Shown here piece after piece: positions 44,343-56,245 of a stretch of DNA of 64,000 bases (position 1 is its first letter; every line of letters starts with the position of its first letter). The notes under the pieces were generated by a model. That model had not been told where the DNA came from. It worked only from the letters and a program-made list of their open reading frames with translations, and did not search any database. Made by a program: the position numbers and the translations under genes. Origin of the DNA: Hordeum vulgare subsp. vulgare (taxonomy: Eukaryota; Streptophyta; Magnoliopsida; Poales; Poaceae); the NCBI RefSeq assembly GCF_904849725.1, contig NC_058523.1:173272689-173336688 (forward strand). The letters run 5' to 3'.

Positions 44343-45168
44343 ATAATCATCTTTATTTTCCTCAAGTACTAGCCCCATGTCCTTCTCTCCGCATTGTGTT
44401 GTATCTTTCCGCCGCATGGGGTTCCTTGCCAGGGCAGCACAAGGCGCAAGTATCAGAGGGGGAGCGAGCCCCCGACGCTAGACAATCATGAACCCCCAGC
44501 AAGGCCCCTTGTCGGCATTAGCGTGTTCTCCCCCCTCTTTTGTGCATAGTGAGCGACGAGAGGCGAAAAGATGGCCTATCCCGACAAGATTCCCTATCAT
44601 GCAGAGAGTCCCATCACACACAACTGAAGGACGAGAATGAGGGTTTTCTCAAAGGAAAGAACGGAACCACATTTGAGACAAGGTAGTTTAAACTTATTTC
44701 CTGGGGGGAAGCCCCCTTAAAGGTGCGATGTTTCCTTGTCTTCGCCTTTGCACTGTCCTTCGTACACCTAGAGGCAAAACATACATAGCAAGGGAGGGGC
44801 TTCACCCTCTTGAGAAGAGGGGAAACCCAATAGCAAAGACTATAATTCCATCAAGCACTCTCTATAACTGGTAAGCTAGGGCATTAGGGATATCATAACA
44901 CAAGTGAATGCACAAGGTATGATGCTTATGCAGATGATGATATGATGCAATGCCTAACTTTATTTATGCACATAATTTGCTTCTGGCTTTGTACAAAGGG
45001 TTACATGCAACTTCGGCAAGCCTTGTACAAAAGGTGGTTGCCGAGGACTGAGCCCAACAAGCGTGCCTTAGGGGTAGAACTTACGAAGATGCTCAATATT
45101 CCATGAGTCAAAAACCTTGCTGCCATCTTCGGTCTCCAGATGGACTACGCAAGGCCTGGTGACTCGTA
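44343..45168. other. Tat-2 region between integrase and antisense ORF, no gene
   Basis: Nothing coding is recognised. A purine-rich stretch on the minus strand (AAAAGAGGGGGGAGAA, near 44530) resembles a polypurine tract but no LTR start follows it. Confidence 0.5.
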
Positions 45169-46179
45169 CTACCCGGTAATGTCCTTCCACTTCGGTGTCA
45201 ACTTGTTAGAACCATGGGCGGACTGAGAGTGCCGAAGGACAAGGTCACCTTCCTCAAAGCTCCGAGCATGGAACCCGTTGCTATGGTAGCGGCGCCGGGC
45301 CTGCTGGTAGCGTGCAGCACGTGTAGCAGCCCGGAGACAATCTTCCACGAGGAGCATGGCATCGTCATGCCGCAACTGAAGTTGCTCTACTTCATCGTAG
45401 GCAAGCACTCAAGGTGACCCGTATATGAGTTCCGTGGGGATAATTGCTTCTACCCCCATATACTAGGGAGAAAGGTGTCCAACTGGTATCTCGATTTGGT
45501 CTCATTCTAAGGGACCAAAGAACCACCGGAAACTCATCAATCCAGCGCTTGCCGCACCTCTGCAATCTATTGAAAGTTCTCGTTCTGAGTCCTTGCAACA
45601 CTTAGGCATTCATCCTCTCGACTTGCCCCTAGCTCCTTGGGTGTGCAATAGAGGCGAAGGAGACCTTGCTTCCAAGGCTTTGGACGTACTGCATGAATGC
45701 TTGGCTCATGAATTGGATGTTGTTCTTAGGGATTACTCTGTTGGGTAATCCAAAGCGGCACACCAATCCCTGCATGAACATGATAGCTAATTACACGGTC
45801 ACCTTTCTCATTGGCTCTACCTCAGGCCCAGAATATCGAGCCCCCATTCCGAGAAGGACCTAGACAGAGGGATCGTCTGGAATGCTCGTGTTGCCTCATG
45901 TATGTTCCTGGCATGGAACTGGAAGGCTTCACACTTGCTGCCCAGCTCAGCGGCATCTTGGAGGGCTGTGGTCCAATAGAAACCCTGGTGAAAAGCTTTC
46001 CCGGCAAGGGCCCTTGATCCTATGTGCAACCCACATATGCCTCCATGAATCTCCACCAACAACCTTAGTCCTTCTTCTCGGCAGATGCACCTCAATTTCA
46101 CAGTGTTGGGTCTTCTTCTGTAAAGAGTGTCATCGACAAACTGGTACATACTAGACCGGCGGGCTACTCTTTTGGCCAC
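45169..46179 (-). pseudogene. Tat-2 integrase
   Basis: 45817-46179 shows the zinc-finger region (EIHGGICGLHIGSRALAGK) and the start of the core (WGLDILG, which holds the first catalytic Asp). 45392-45601 holds RWIDEFPVVLWSLRM and TPFSLVYG of the core end. 45169-45408 holds the C-terminal tail (ARRYHSNGFHARSFEEGDLV). Frames change between the pieces, and 45600-45820 has no open frame in phase. Confidence 0.8.
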
Positions 46180-46512
46180 TTCTTTTTCTTCGGGAATTTC
46201 TCTTGTCTGAAAGAATTGGACGATGTGCTATGCCCAAGCCGGAGCTTGTGGGTGGATGGAAAGGACTAAAGGCATCTCCATGTTCGTGGGAGCACTTTCC
46301 TCTACCGCGAGAACCTCGGGTTCCATGGGAGGGAGCAACTCACCACGCGAAACGGAACCGCCTCCGGCAGCTTCTCTACCGGATACTTTAGGAACCTCTG
46401 TCGGGAAATAAACTTGTTGGAGTTCGGTTTATTCTCTTCTTGGTCATCGTCGAGGGGGACATGGAGGATTGAGTGAGGTAAAGGACAAAACCCCTGGTTC
46501 CACAGGAAGCTT

Positions 46513-46887
46513 CTATGCAACACACTTCAAGAGGTGATTGGCAATGTTGTTTTCTGCGCGTGGCACATGTTCAGCCTCTAGCCCATCAAAGTGTTCCTCC
46601 AACTTCCTCACTTCCTCTACATATGCCTCCATCAGTGGGCTCTGATAATCCTTATTAACCTGCTTCACTACAAGGTGGGAGTCCCCTCTGACGATCAACA
46701 TCTTGATCCCCAACCCCACCGTGATTCTGAGTCCCGCGAGGAGCCCTTCATACTCAGCGATGTTGTTGGTAGCTTCTTCCCGGGGAAAGTGTATTTGGTC
46801 CATGTACTTGAGGTGCTCTCCGGTGGGGGCAATGAGGAGCACACGTGCCCCAACACCCGGGAGTGAGAAGGCACCATCGAAGTACAT
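46513..46887 (-). pseudogene. Tat-2 archaeal-type RNase H
   Basis: A complete-looking 124-codon domain: MYFDGAFSLPGVGARVLLI (first catalytic Asp), NNIAEYEGLLAGLRITVGLG (Glu), IVRGDSHLVVKQV (Asp) and VPRAENNIANHLLK near the end. This is the second RNase H of Tat-lineage elements, thought to add to or replace the retroviral-type RNase H. Confidence 0.85.
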
Positions 46888-46905
46888 GACCCTTTCCTTG
46901 GGTGT

Positions 46906-47451
46906 TTACCTGCCGGGGAGAGTGGTTTCCCGAACTTCTTCGTCTAGTGTGGGCGTCCATTCGACAAGGAACTCCCCTAGTGCTCTGATCTGGATGGTCG
47001 AAGTGCTTTCGTACTTCAGCCCAAAACTTGACAGCTCCAGCACCAACTCGACTATACCGCATGTGGCTTCGGGGTTCCTCAAGATGCACTGAAGTGGAAA
47101 GCGTGTGACATCCGTGATCTCATGGACTTGGAAGTAGCGGTGCCTCTTCCTCGACGCCATGATGATACCGAAGATAAGCTTTTGCACTCCAGAGTACCTT
47201 GATATAGCCCCTTGTAATAGGGAGCTAACAAAGTACACTGGCCGTTGCACCACCTTCTTCTTCACCAACTCCTTAGCGCCCTCGTTGCTAGCGTCTGGGG
47301 TTTCTTCTGAGCCATTGTTGGGCGTTGCCGCGGATATTTTGGCTTCATCCCTGGTAGTGTCTGCCGCGGTGACTGCATCCTCATCCGTCTCCTGCTGTGC
47401 CACCAAGGTCGTGCTAACCACTTGATTTGTTGCCGGTAGGTATAGCAGCAA
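46906..47451 (-). pseudogene. Tat-2 retroviral-type RNase H and linker
   Basis: LLLYLPATNQVVSTTLVAQQ is the usual start of the RNase H of this Gypsy group (LYLAxxxxAVSAALV...). A Glu/Asp-rich insert follows, then RPVYFVSSLLQGAISRYSGVQKLI. The sequence runs on to the linker before the second RNase H. Confidence 0.8.
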
Positions 47452-47717
47452 CGGCTCTTGCAGTTTGGGAGCGACAAAGGTGGGAGTGGAAGAGAGGTAT
47501 GTTTTCAGATCTTGCAGCGCCGTGTGTGCTTCTGGGTCCTCTTCATCGGGCCAGCCTTCTTCAAGATCTTGAAGAACGGCAAGCCCCTTTCAACGGATTT
47601 GGAGGTCAATCTGCTCAATGAAGCCACGAATCCGGTCAAGCATCTCACGTCCTTGACTATTTTGGGGGCTTGTATCTGCTCGATGGCCTTGTTCTTGTCA
47701 CGGTTAGCTTCAATCAA

Positions 47718-47972
47718 TCACTTAGACACAAAAAACCAAAGCAGCTTGCTGGATGGGACACCAAACATACACTTCTTAGGGTTGAGCTTCAAGTTGATCT
47801 TGCGTAGGTTCACAAAGGTCTCTTCTAGGTATTGCACAACGGTGGCTTCGTCCCTGGTCTTGACCAGTATGTTGTCCATGTATGCTTCCATGTACCTGTG
47901 TAGCTCAGGTCTGAATCCGATTTTCATGGCCCTGGAAAGGGTAGAGCCAGCACTCTTTAACCCGAAGGGCAT
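47718..47972 (-). pseudogene. Tat-2 reverse transcriptase palm, catalytic residue lost
   Basis: MPFGLKSAGSTLSRAMKIGF, then EAYMDNILVKTRDEATVVQ and LKLNPKKCMFGV. The catalytic motif is YMDN where (Y/F)xDD is required, so polymerase activity would be lost. The change is GAC to AAC inside GACGAC, a CpG-to-CpA transition. RT motifs further upstream (about 48000-48460) are out of frame. Confidence 0.85.
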
Positions 47973-48463
47973 TCGTACAAAATACTAATTCCTCATGGGG
48001 ATATGAACGAGGTCTTTTCCTCATCCTATTTGGACATGAAAATTTGGTGATATCCGGAGTACGGGTCCAGGAAGGAAAGCCAATCACACCCGGAAGTCGC
48101 ATCAACTATCCGATCAATGCGCGGCAAGGGGAATGGGTCCTTCGGGATGCTTTGTTTAAGTATGTGAAACCAATACAAAGCATCCATTTCCCATTCGCCG
48201 TGCTTCCCACTATCGGGTTAGCTAATCAAAGTTGAATGCAATACTCCTTGGACCAAACCAGCCGCTTACAGCTTCTTTATTTCCTCGGCGATAAACTGTT
48301 GCCTCTCCAAGGCCTGCTTTCAAACCTTCTGCCTGCCGAGTCTGGTATGAGGGCAGACAGCAAGGTGGTGCTCAATTACCTCTCTGGGAACACTGGGAAT
48401 ATCAGATGGTTGCCAGGAAAACACATCGACATATGCCCGCAAAAAGGCAACGAGCGTGCTTTC

Positions 48464-49903
48464 CTAATTGTCACTGAGGGTGGCGCTGATGGTGAATGTA
48501 CCATCAGAGCCATCCTCCCTTGCCGGGACCTTCTTGTTTTCAGGGCAGGAGACCTTGGACTTCCTACTGGCAGAGCTCTCTAGAAGGTCATCGACAGGTG
48601 CAACACACTCCACGGAGGCGCGCTTCCCGGAGTCGTTGCCGGTGCTTCCGTTGGACTTTTTCTTCTTCTTCTGGCTTCTGGCAGTAGCAGATCCTCCTAT
48701 GGTTTGAGCTGCAACCGCGTCTTGGAACATCTGATCTAGGCAAATGATGGTGTCCTTCTTATCTTACGGGATGGAGATTACTCCCATGGGGCGTGGCATC
48801 TTCAACCCATTGTAGTCATAGTGTAATGTCACCATGAACTTTGCCAAGGCCGGGCGCCAAAGGATTCCATTGTATGGCAGGGAGAGCTCGACCACATCGA
48901 ATACAACCTTTTTGGTCCGGTAGTTGAGCTCTCCACCCAATGTAACCGGCCAAGTTATCTTTCCCTTTGGATGGCCTCTGTCGGGCTTGATCCCTTGGAA
49001 TGAACCCGTTGGTTTTAGCTCGTTGTCGGGGATCTACAATCTCTTAACCACCTTGGGAGAAATAAGATTCATCCATGCCCCACCATCAACTAACATGTTG
49101 CTAACCTTGAGGTTTCCGACTGACAGGGAGACCAACAACGGCAGACACCTGACCATGGTAACGCGGTCAGGGTGATACTCTCCGTCGAATATGAGAGGCA
49201 TGCGGGACCACTCATGTGGTCTTCCAGACTGTACCGCTCGCTCCATGGCGTTAACCTCACGCACCCATTGTTTGAGTTGGCAGCGACAGGAGTGCAAGGA
49301 TGCACCCCCGTCAACACACATGGCATCGGTTGCCTTCTGGAACTCCCTGTTACTGTTTTCCTCTCCATCGTCTTCGTCGTCACTTGTGTGTTCATCTTCT
49401 TTCCTCTCGCGATCTGTGGCAGGCTTTTCCTTCTGCTGCGGGGCCTTGCCGCGGGGGCATGCTCGGCCGTCGTGGCCCTTCCCAAAAGCATTATCTTGTC
49501 CCTTCTCCTTGTCGCGCTTCTCGTATTTAGCCTTCTGCTTCTCGGCAAGCCGCTCGACTTGGCGGCATTCGTGGAGATCACGGCCCTTGGTGTAATGGAT
49601 CTTGCGGTACGACCCGTCAGACTTTCCGGCCTTCTCTGCCACGGCGGCCTCCCGGCAGTGAGCGCATGAAGCAACTCCCTTGCCGGGGGTCTCGGCTTTC
49701 GCCTTCTTGCCGGCGCTGAGACTACCAAAGCCTTCAACGGACAACACTACCTTGCCCTTGCGCTTCTTATTGCGTTTCTGGTTCTTCCACTTCGATCCAG
49801 GGGGATCGTCGTCCTCTTCAGAGTCGACTTCGATGACCACTTCCTCTTCGGGGTGTCGCCATCCTTCTTCAGCACGAGCACACTTTGCTCCCAACGGGTA
49901 CAC
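48464..49903 (-). pseudogene. Tat-2 gag C-terminus and protease
   Basis: 49034-49903 is a 289-codon open segment. It is acidic then Lys-rich (KWKNQKRNKKRKGKV), has CAHCREAAVAEKAG and many charged repeats, and ends with the protease (LPLLVSLSVGNLKVSNMLVD, GGAWMNLISPKVVKRL; active site DGG). An in-frame stop follows at 49033. 48464-48730 is the Lys/Ser-rich protease-RT linker. Upstream gag is cut off at 49916. Confidence 0.78.
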
Positions 49904-49916
49904 ATCAATGACGGTC

Positions 49917-52900
49917 TGTCACACCCTCTTTTTACCCCACTTCAACTGTAGTCCCAAATTTTGAGTTTATTAAAACAATTCAAAAACAAATGCTATGAGT
50001 GCCATTAATGACATTGTGTGGTTGTAACCTTGAGTGGGTGGATTCCAAAAACCATATTTTCATAGCATGATTATTTGCAAAGATTCTTTTTCCTAAATTT
50101 TGACTATTCCAAACCCAGCTTTGGATTGCACTATAAGGCCCTCATGTCAAGGGAGTGTCTTTTCCCAAAGATTGTAATCTAGTTTTAAAAACTATTTTAA
50201 CTCTGTAGAATCATAAAATAATTATTTTCAAATGATTTTCCTATTTTATATGCATGTCCATTTCTGAGGCCAAGAATGATATTTCTATATGAAAAATTAC
50301 ATTTTGCCTTAAAAAATCTGAGAAAATTAGGAAATACTGAGAGGACATATATTTTCCATACATATGATTTTCAACCCCTATTTATGTTCAAAATATTTGA
50401 GCAAATCCTTGAAAACCTATTCTGTCTATTTTGACGTTCTGAGCAAAGGAAATATTTCCAATAAATGCCTAGAAAATTCCAGCAACCTTCCCAAGCTATA
50501 TTTGGTGGCCACACTAAGTTTCACCTCATTCGAAGGTGGTTTGGTTCACTAAATAATCCTAAAACCCTCTGTGTCCAGAACCAAGTTGAGACATCCCTAC
50601 ATTTCAATGTTTATCCAAATGACTTGAAAATTTGCAGGAGTGTTCAACACCCCAAATGAGGAGCTTGTGCCAAAAATGGGATTTGCAGGGGGTAATCTAC
50701 CCACATTCCCTTTGCAAGGGACAGAACTGCCCATTTTGAGGGTGATGCCAATTTTGCATTGTCAAACTTGTCCAATGAAGCTCAAATTTGGTGGAGCATC
50801 CTATTTTTGCATCAAATTCAATCCTGTTAACTTTCGTCACGAGTGGTAAAGTGTAGCTACCCCAAACACCTGTCGAACACCATCTGCCAGATTAGTAAAT
50901 CAGCTCCTACCTCACTCCACACACATACACTTTCCTCCAAACTCTTTGACCAAACAGCCAGCACCACTCCCCAACTGCATCAGAGTAGCCCCTCCTTGAA
51001 TCCAAGCAGAAGAGCCAAAAACCGCATTCTAAATTCTGTTTCAAAGCTGGCACCACTCCTTTAATCACTTCACATGGCCAGCAGAGAGTCTCTCGGCTCT
51101 CAAATGGCTAAGTATCTTCAGACCCAGCCCCATGACACACCAGACACGACCAAGGCACCAAAGAGTGCGCCAACATGCCGTGGCATGCCAAAACTGCGCT
51201 TCGGGCACGCTACAGGGCGCACCCGAAGCAAAGGTGGCCAACCCGGGAGGTTCAAGCCTCCCCACGTTGCCCATTCGTGTTCCCGACAACCCCTTTGTAT
51301 CGGGGTAGCCTTAGGGCCCCTCCTCCCTCGCTCAGTTGACCGGAGCGACGCGTGCCCACGCACGCTAGATTCGTACAGAAGACCGCGGCCACGCATGCAC
51401 GCTCCTCCTTGCTATGACTCCCTCTTAATGAGTCTCAGGTGGTCCCAAACCACGTCCGCAATATCGTGGTTTCGACCCCAAGCCCTCACTGCCCCTCGTG
51501 CGACCTGTGGTGAAACCACTGGCTCCTCCGACACGGTGCACCATTGGGGGCCTATAAATAGGCCTCCCCCTCGCTCCAACACCATCATCCCACTCCTCTA
51601 GAGCCTAAATTTCACCCCTAGCCACTCCATTCAAGCACAGCAAGCTCCTGTGCTCGAGATCGACTGAGGCCCCGCCACTTCAGAGCTCCATCGATCTCGG
51701 GCTACGGGCCAGCTCCGACACTCCTCTCTCCTTCTCCGTGACCCTAGCAGCCTCAGGGAGCTCCTCCATCACCTTCCCGAGTTATTCCCGACACGTAGCA
51801 CCTAGTCCTTCAACCTCCTGAATCGGTTCCGCCGCAGCCACCTCGCCGCCGGTAAACCAAGGCCTTCCCGTGGACTCCTCCACCACCAGCACATAGGCGA
51901 CAATGAGAAGGTTCCATTTGGGGCTCGAGGGCGTCGGTAGTGTCGCCGGCGTGCCACCCCTCCCCTGTGTCCAGAGGTGGAAGACGACCCCGACAGGTGG
52001 GGCACACCGGTCGGTGGCTCTTCTCTCTCCCCCTCTCTTCTCTCTGCCGCTGACCGCAGGGGCCCACGCGTCAGGTTTGAACCGAGCCACGCGCGTGCCT
52101 CGGCTAGCTGGTTGGTTGGCTACATGGGCCGGCCCAAGCCTTAGGCCGAGCCAAGCCTGAGCCATTGCCCTTTTTGTTTTTCTGTTTAATCCATTTTTAA
52201 AGTATTTTTGTAAAAACAATTACCCAATATAATATAATTATTTTTCCACCGTAATTGTTCTAAAAATGAGTAGGATTTAATAGAGACTTTTCACCAATTT
52301 TTGAAACAAGTTTTTTGTATAGAAATAAATAAAAAGGCTATTTGGAATATTTTTGCTTCTGTTAAAATGATTTTTAAAATAATCCTTTCACCAATACCAA
52401 AGACATATGTTTTAAAAATAATAATATAGATTTATCTAAATAGGGCAACAGTTTTAAAGTAAGTTTTTGATCTATTTTTGAGTGAGCTACTTATTATTTC
52501 TTTGTTATTACGATGATAGTAACCACGTTTGACGAAGGAGTTCGACTCGAAGACCCTAGAGACCCCGGATACTTAGCTGATCAAGGCAAGCAGCCCTTTG
52601 ACCATGTTTGAACAAATACTATATTGCATGCTAGTAGAGCAATTATTCCCATTGCATACGATCATGAATATTCGGTAAACCACCATATGATATTTCCGAT
52701 GGCTCCTCCAGAGCACTTGCATTTTGAGCATGATCCTACCCCTACGAGGATCACGCCAATATCATGTTGACAATTAGAGCTAAGCATGGTAGAAGCATGA
52801 GCATGATGATGGTAAATAACAAAGGTTTATGAAAACCCCGTCGGGTGCCACTAATGCCCGAGGGTGATGATGAGTTAGGTGGCCACTTGTGAAGAAGTGG

Positions 52901-53010
52901 TGAACCAGGTATTTTGGTGTGAGTGGTTTCGGAAATGGGATTAGATTTATGATGTGTCGACCGTCCAAACCTTACATGTACGACCATGATAACCATTTAT
53001 GGGACGGGAC
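49917..53010 (+). mobile_element. Gypsy LTR (TGTCACACCC type), interrupted by the chromovirus at 53011
   Basis: The LTR starts TGTCACACCCTC at 49917, inside Tat-2 gag. No polypurine tract precedes it, so it is a 5' LTR or solo LTR in plus orientation. An AT-rich start is followed by a TATA box (CCTATAAATAGG, 51551-51562), a GC-rich leader (51600-52160), an AT-rich block and the module at 52520-52600. The end is not reached: the chromovirus inserted at 53010. The left flank CGGTC would be the target duplication. ORFs in 51070-51600 and 51780-52220 are LTR shadows. Confidence 0.75.
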
Positions 53011-53750
53011 TGTAACATCCCAATTTTCCTAATTGGGAATGTTTTACGTTGTAGCTAAGCATCTATGCATATTGATTGAAATAAATTTAGCACTTGAATT
53101 CTTTTGTCTTTTTGATTTGCATTTCCATCTTTTTCCTCGCACGAAAAGCCCAGGGAAAAACTCTCTTGCACACAAGAGAGAGAGCGGAGGAAAATGACCC
53201 TCCAAAGTACGGGCATTTCTGAAATATTGGAGCCAAGAAATCCAAAGATCATTTGCAAAAATACTTGCAAAAAGAAAATATAGCATTTTGAGGAATTTCT
53301 GAAAAAAAACATTTTTTAAAGTTTTTATTTTTGCTTTGGAAAAATGTTATTCGGGTAGAGGATATTTTTCTGATTTTTTTGGTATATAATACTCTATATT
53401 AACTATTTGATTTATTTCCTTTTATTTCACTTTTGTTTTTCTGTTTCAGAAAAGTTATAAATTAGGCAAGTTCTTTTTTTTTTGGAAGCCGCCGCCCCGA
53501 GCGCTTAATAGGCTATGGGCCGAATCCCCGAGCCGCCGGGACCGAATCCCCTACATTGCGGCCACCCTTCCCAACCGCCACTCCCTCCCACCCACTGCCC
53601 CGCGGGCCCCGCTGGCCGACCCTCCCCTCTTCCCGCGGTCATCTCCCACCTCTCCTTCCTAGTTCCTGCCCGAGCCCGAGCCAGCATCCCAGGAACTAGG
53701 GATCCTCTCGGATCCCTCTTTTCCTTCCTTCCCCGGCCCCCTCCTCGGCC

Positions 53751-53758
53751 TATAAATA
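53751..53758 (+). promoter_or_regulatory. TATA box of the chromovirus LTR
   Basis: TATAAATA in CTCGGCC-TATAAATA-CTCC, conserved at 62353-62360 in the other LTR. Transcription would start near 53780. Confidence 0.75.
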
Positions 53759-54731
53759 CTCCTAGCCGCCGCCGCACCCCGTTCCCACCCCGTCCACGTC
53801 AAGCCGCCGCCCCAAGCCCTCTGCAGCAGCCCCGCCGGAGCAGCCGAGCTCCTCCAGTTCGGCCACCCTGGGAGCAGCGTCCCGAGCCTCCCTTCGCTCC
53901 GCCCGACGCCTCCCCTCGGTGGAGGACAGCCGCCGCCGCCTCCCCGTCCCGTTCACCGCCCCCGGTGCCCCTCCCCTCGCCGGCGACGCCACCCTCGCCG
54001 CAGTTGCCTCCCACTGCCGGTGAGACTCCCTCCTCGTCTCTGTTGTTTTTTTTCTTCTTTGTTTTGTTAGCCCTTAGATCCATATCCTACGGGTTAGATT
54101 AGTTCTTAGAATACCTCTTCGGTTTAGATTAGAAAACCGTGTTGGTTTTTTTTCACTTAACACGGTTAACCAGTAGTTTTGTTAGCCTTCGGCAGTTTGT
54201 TTATAACCTTGCAACAAACACCCCCGCAGCCTATCGCAACACGCCACCTATATCCCCTGTTAGTTAGCTAGTTAGCTTCATTTTTTGAGTCTAATTGCAA
54301 AAACAGAAAAGTGTCTGTTTTGTTTTAGCCATAACTTTGACCCTGAAGTCCAATGATATTGATTTTTGTTCCAGTAGACTCCAATTTTTCTGTAGTTTTT
54401 AGAATCATATAATTTATCTATGTTTGAAATTTTCAAATATAAGTTAGATCAGATTTAGTTTAAACCTTGCTTTGCCTATTCCAGGAGTTTAAAAAATGAT
54501 TTTGAGGTGATTCCTTTTGCTACTGCTTCCTAGTGATTAAATCTTTCTGTGGTAGAAGTTTCAAAAAATTTAAAGTATTTTTACTGGTGTTTTCAACAGA
54601 AACAAGTTTCTGCCATAGTGACGCGTGTTGAATTCTTTTACTTAGGCTTTAGCAAATCCTTACTTGTGATGTTATTTTTACTTGTTGCTTGATTGAAGTG
54701 CTTATGGTGTGTTTTGTATTTGTATCGGTAG

Positions 54732-54791
54732 ATCATCCGGAGTGCGAAGCGTGTTACTTAGAAGCGTTCGAGCAAGACAACTATCATCAAG
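54732..54791 (+). other. Exon-like 60-nt module in the chromovirus LTR
   Basis: It is preceded by TTGTATCGGTAG (acceptor-like) and followed by CAAG/GCAAGT, the consensus for a GC-type 5' splice site. It is open in one frame with an acidic reading. Similar modules occur in the LTR at 49917 (52520-52585, 66 nt) and the degenerate LTR at 1716 (3471-3542, 72 nt). It is conserved in the 3' LTR. Exon status is inferred from sequence only. Confidence 0.4.
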
Positions 54792-56098
54792 GCAAGTCAT
54801 TTTCATCATGTTATTTTCCTATGTTTTCGATGCATGGTAGTTCACATTTCTTTGCCCAATTGCATGCTTCCTAGGTACTTGGAAACTTTAGTATAAGTTG
54901 TAGTATCATGTGGTGGGCACACAACAACCCCGATACTTGGCCCCGGGACGACAATTTTATATTTGCTATGCTTGAGTAGACGGGTTTTCGGTTGAGAGCA
55001 TAGCACGAGTGATGCGAGGTTGATTAAATAATCAAGACCGGTTAAGAGAAGATTTTCAAGACCTCGGACGCAATGCAACTCTGGGTGAAGGACGGTTGAT
55101 CGGCTCCCTGGAGAACCTAGTGGATGCCCGGGATGCTGGAGAGGCCATGACATCCTGCGGAAAGCTTCACCCAGGCTCGAAGAGACGGACGGAGACTTCA
55201 AGACTCAAGGCTTACCTGCACAGCCACAAGTCATTATGGGCTCTGGCTTGGTTGGACAATGCGACGACTCTGGACAGGCGGTGCTAGCAGATGTAGAAGA
55301 ACGGTAGGAATGGATGGGCACCGACAGGTATTCCGAGGGACCCGTTGAAAGACCATGTTTTGATCATCCGGTCTTCAAACACGCTGAAGTGCGAGGACAA
55401 ACCCGGAGGCGATCAAATCTTGTGGGGAACGTGTGCAAAACTCTTGAGAGTGCCCAACCTAATCGATTAGCCGTGTCCACGGTCATGGACAACTTGAGCC
55501 GAAGGCATTGAATTTCCCCTGAACTCTCGACACAACTTAATAATGATGTGGGTGTTAACAACTATTCGGGTACGAGAATTGGTTGGCGGAACCATCTCGT
55601 TAACAACAAACAATGTAGTAATATTTTGCTTCCAACCCCTCTTGTTGTAGGATAAAACTGGCTTTATGCAAAACTTAGCCCCACTGGCCAAATATGCATG
55701 TAGAGATAGTTGATTATTATTTTACTCTTCTCTTTGATGACTTGCCGGCATATTCAATATGCTGACCTACACGGCTGCAACGTATCATGTTGCAGAGTAC
55801 TTTTCCGACCAGGAGTGAGGCTACAATCTACGCTCAGCGACATGCCCTTGGAGTCGGATGGACTTGTCTACCTGATGCTTCCGCTAGTCTTCGTTAGATA
55901 TCTCATGAGATGGCCTTCAGCCACTTTATTGTAATCCTTTATTGTAATAAAGTACTCTTTATGAGATTTCGATTAATAAAGTTGTGTGATTGAATTCTTG
56001 AATATATACATTATGTACTGAGTGTGTACCAGCATGATCTTGGGATGGTACGGAAACACCAGAGGCTTGACTCGTCTTGAGTCAGGTCGCTACAGAAA

Positions 56099-56113
56099 TG
56101 GTATTCAGAGCAC
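56099..56113 (+). promoter_or_regulatory. Primer binding site of the chromovirus
   Basis: TGGTATTCAGAGCAC, four bases after the LTR end. It matches the initiator-Met tRNA complement TGGTATCAGAGC apart from one extra T. Confidence 0.8.
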
Positions 56114-56245
56114 ACGTTGACCTTAGGACGTAACCTCTAGGAATGGAAAAGCCTTAGGAAGAAAACTATTTTCTCTTAGGTCTATAAATCTTCTATTTCC
56201 TCTTCTGATCATTTCTGACTTTTCTCCGATTTTCCAATGTTTTAG

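Larger units (their letters stand above)
41868..49916 (-). mobile_element. Second Tat-type Ty3/Gypsy retrotransposon (Tat-2), 5' part outside or displaced
   Basis: On the minus strand the order is gag C-terminus, protease, RT, RNase H, archaeal-type RNase H, integrase, then a 3' region with a plus-strand (antisense) ORF, then the 3' LTR. The second RNase H and antisense ORF mark a Tat-lineage element. gag is cut at 49916 by the LTR starting at 49917, so the 5' LTR is beyond the window. It inserted into the internal region of the TGATTTGTCTCC-type element near 41867. All modules are decayed. Confidence 0.85.
53011..56094 (+). mobile_element. 5' LTR of the chromovirus
   Basis: 3,084 bp, starting TGTAACATCCC and ending GTCGCTACA. 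It has a TATA box (53751), a GC-rich leader to 54019, a T-rich intron-like stretch (54020-54731), a 60-nt exon-like module (54732-54791) and AATAAA signals (55950 and 55975). The Pro-rich frame 53515-54102 starts upstream of the TATA box and is not credible as a gene. Confidence 0.92.

Noticed and set aside
44520..44545. Purine-rich stretch as the Tat-2 polypurine tract
   Set aside because: No LTR start (TG) follows it on the minus strand, and the LTR appears to lie further on, beyond the antisense ORF.
50364..50849. ORFs in the AT-rich start of the 49917 LTR
   Set aside because: They are short, with no domain, and lie in LTR sequence.
53515..54102. 195-codon proline-rich ORF, repeated at 62117-62701 in the other LTR
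   Set aside because: It is repeated only because it lies in both LTRs. Its ATG is upstream of the LTR TATA box, and long frames occur on both strands of this GC-rich block, so composition explains it.
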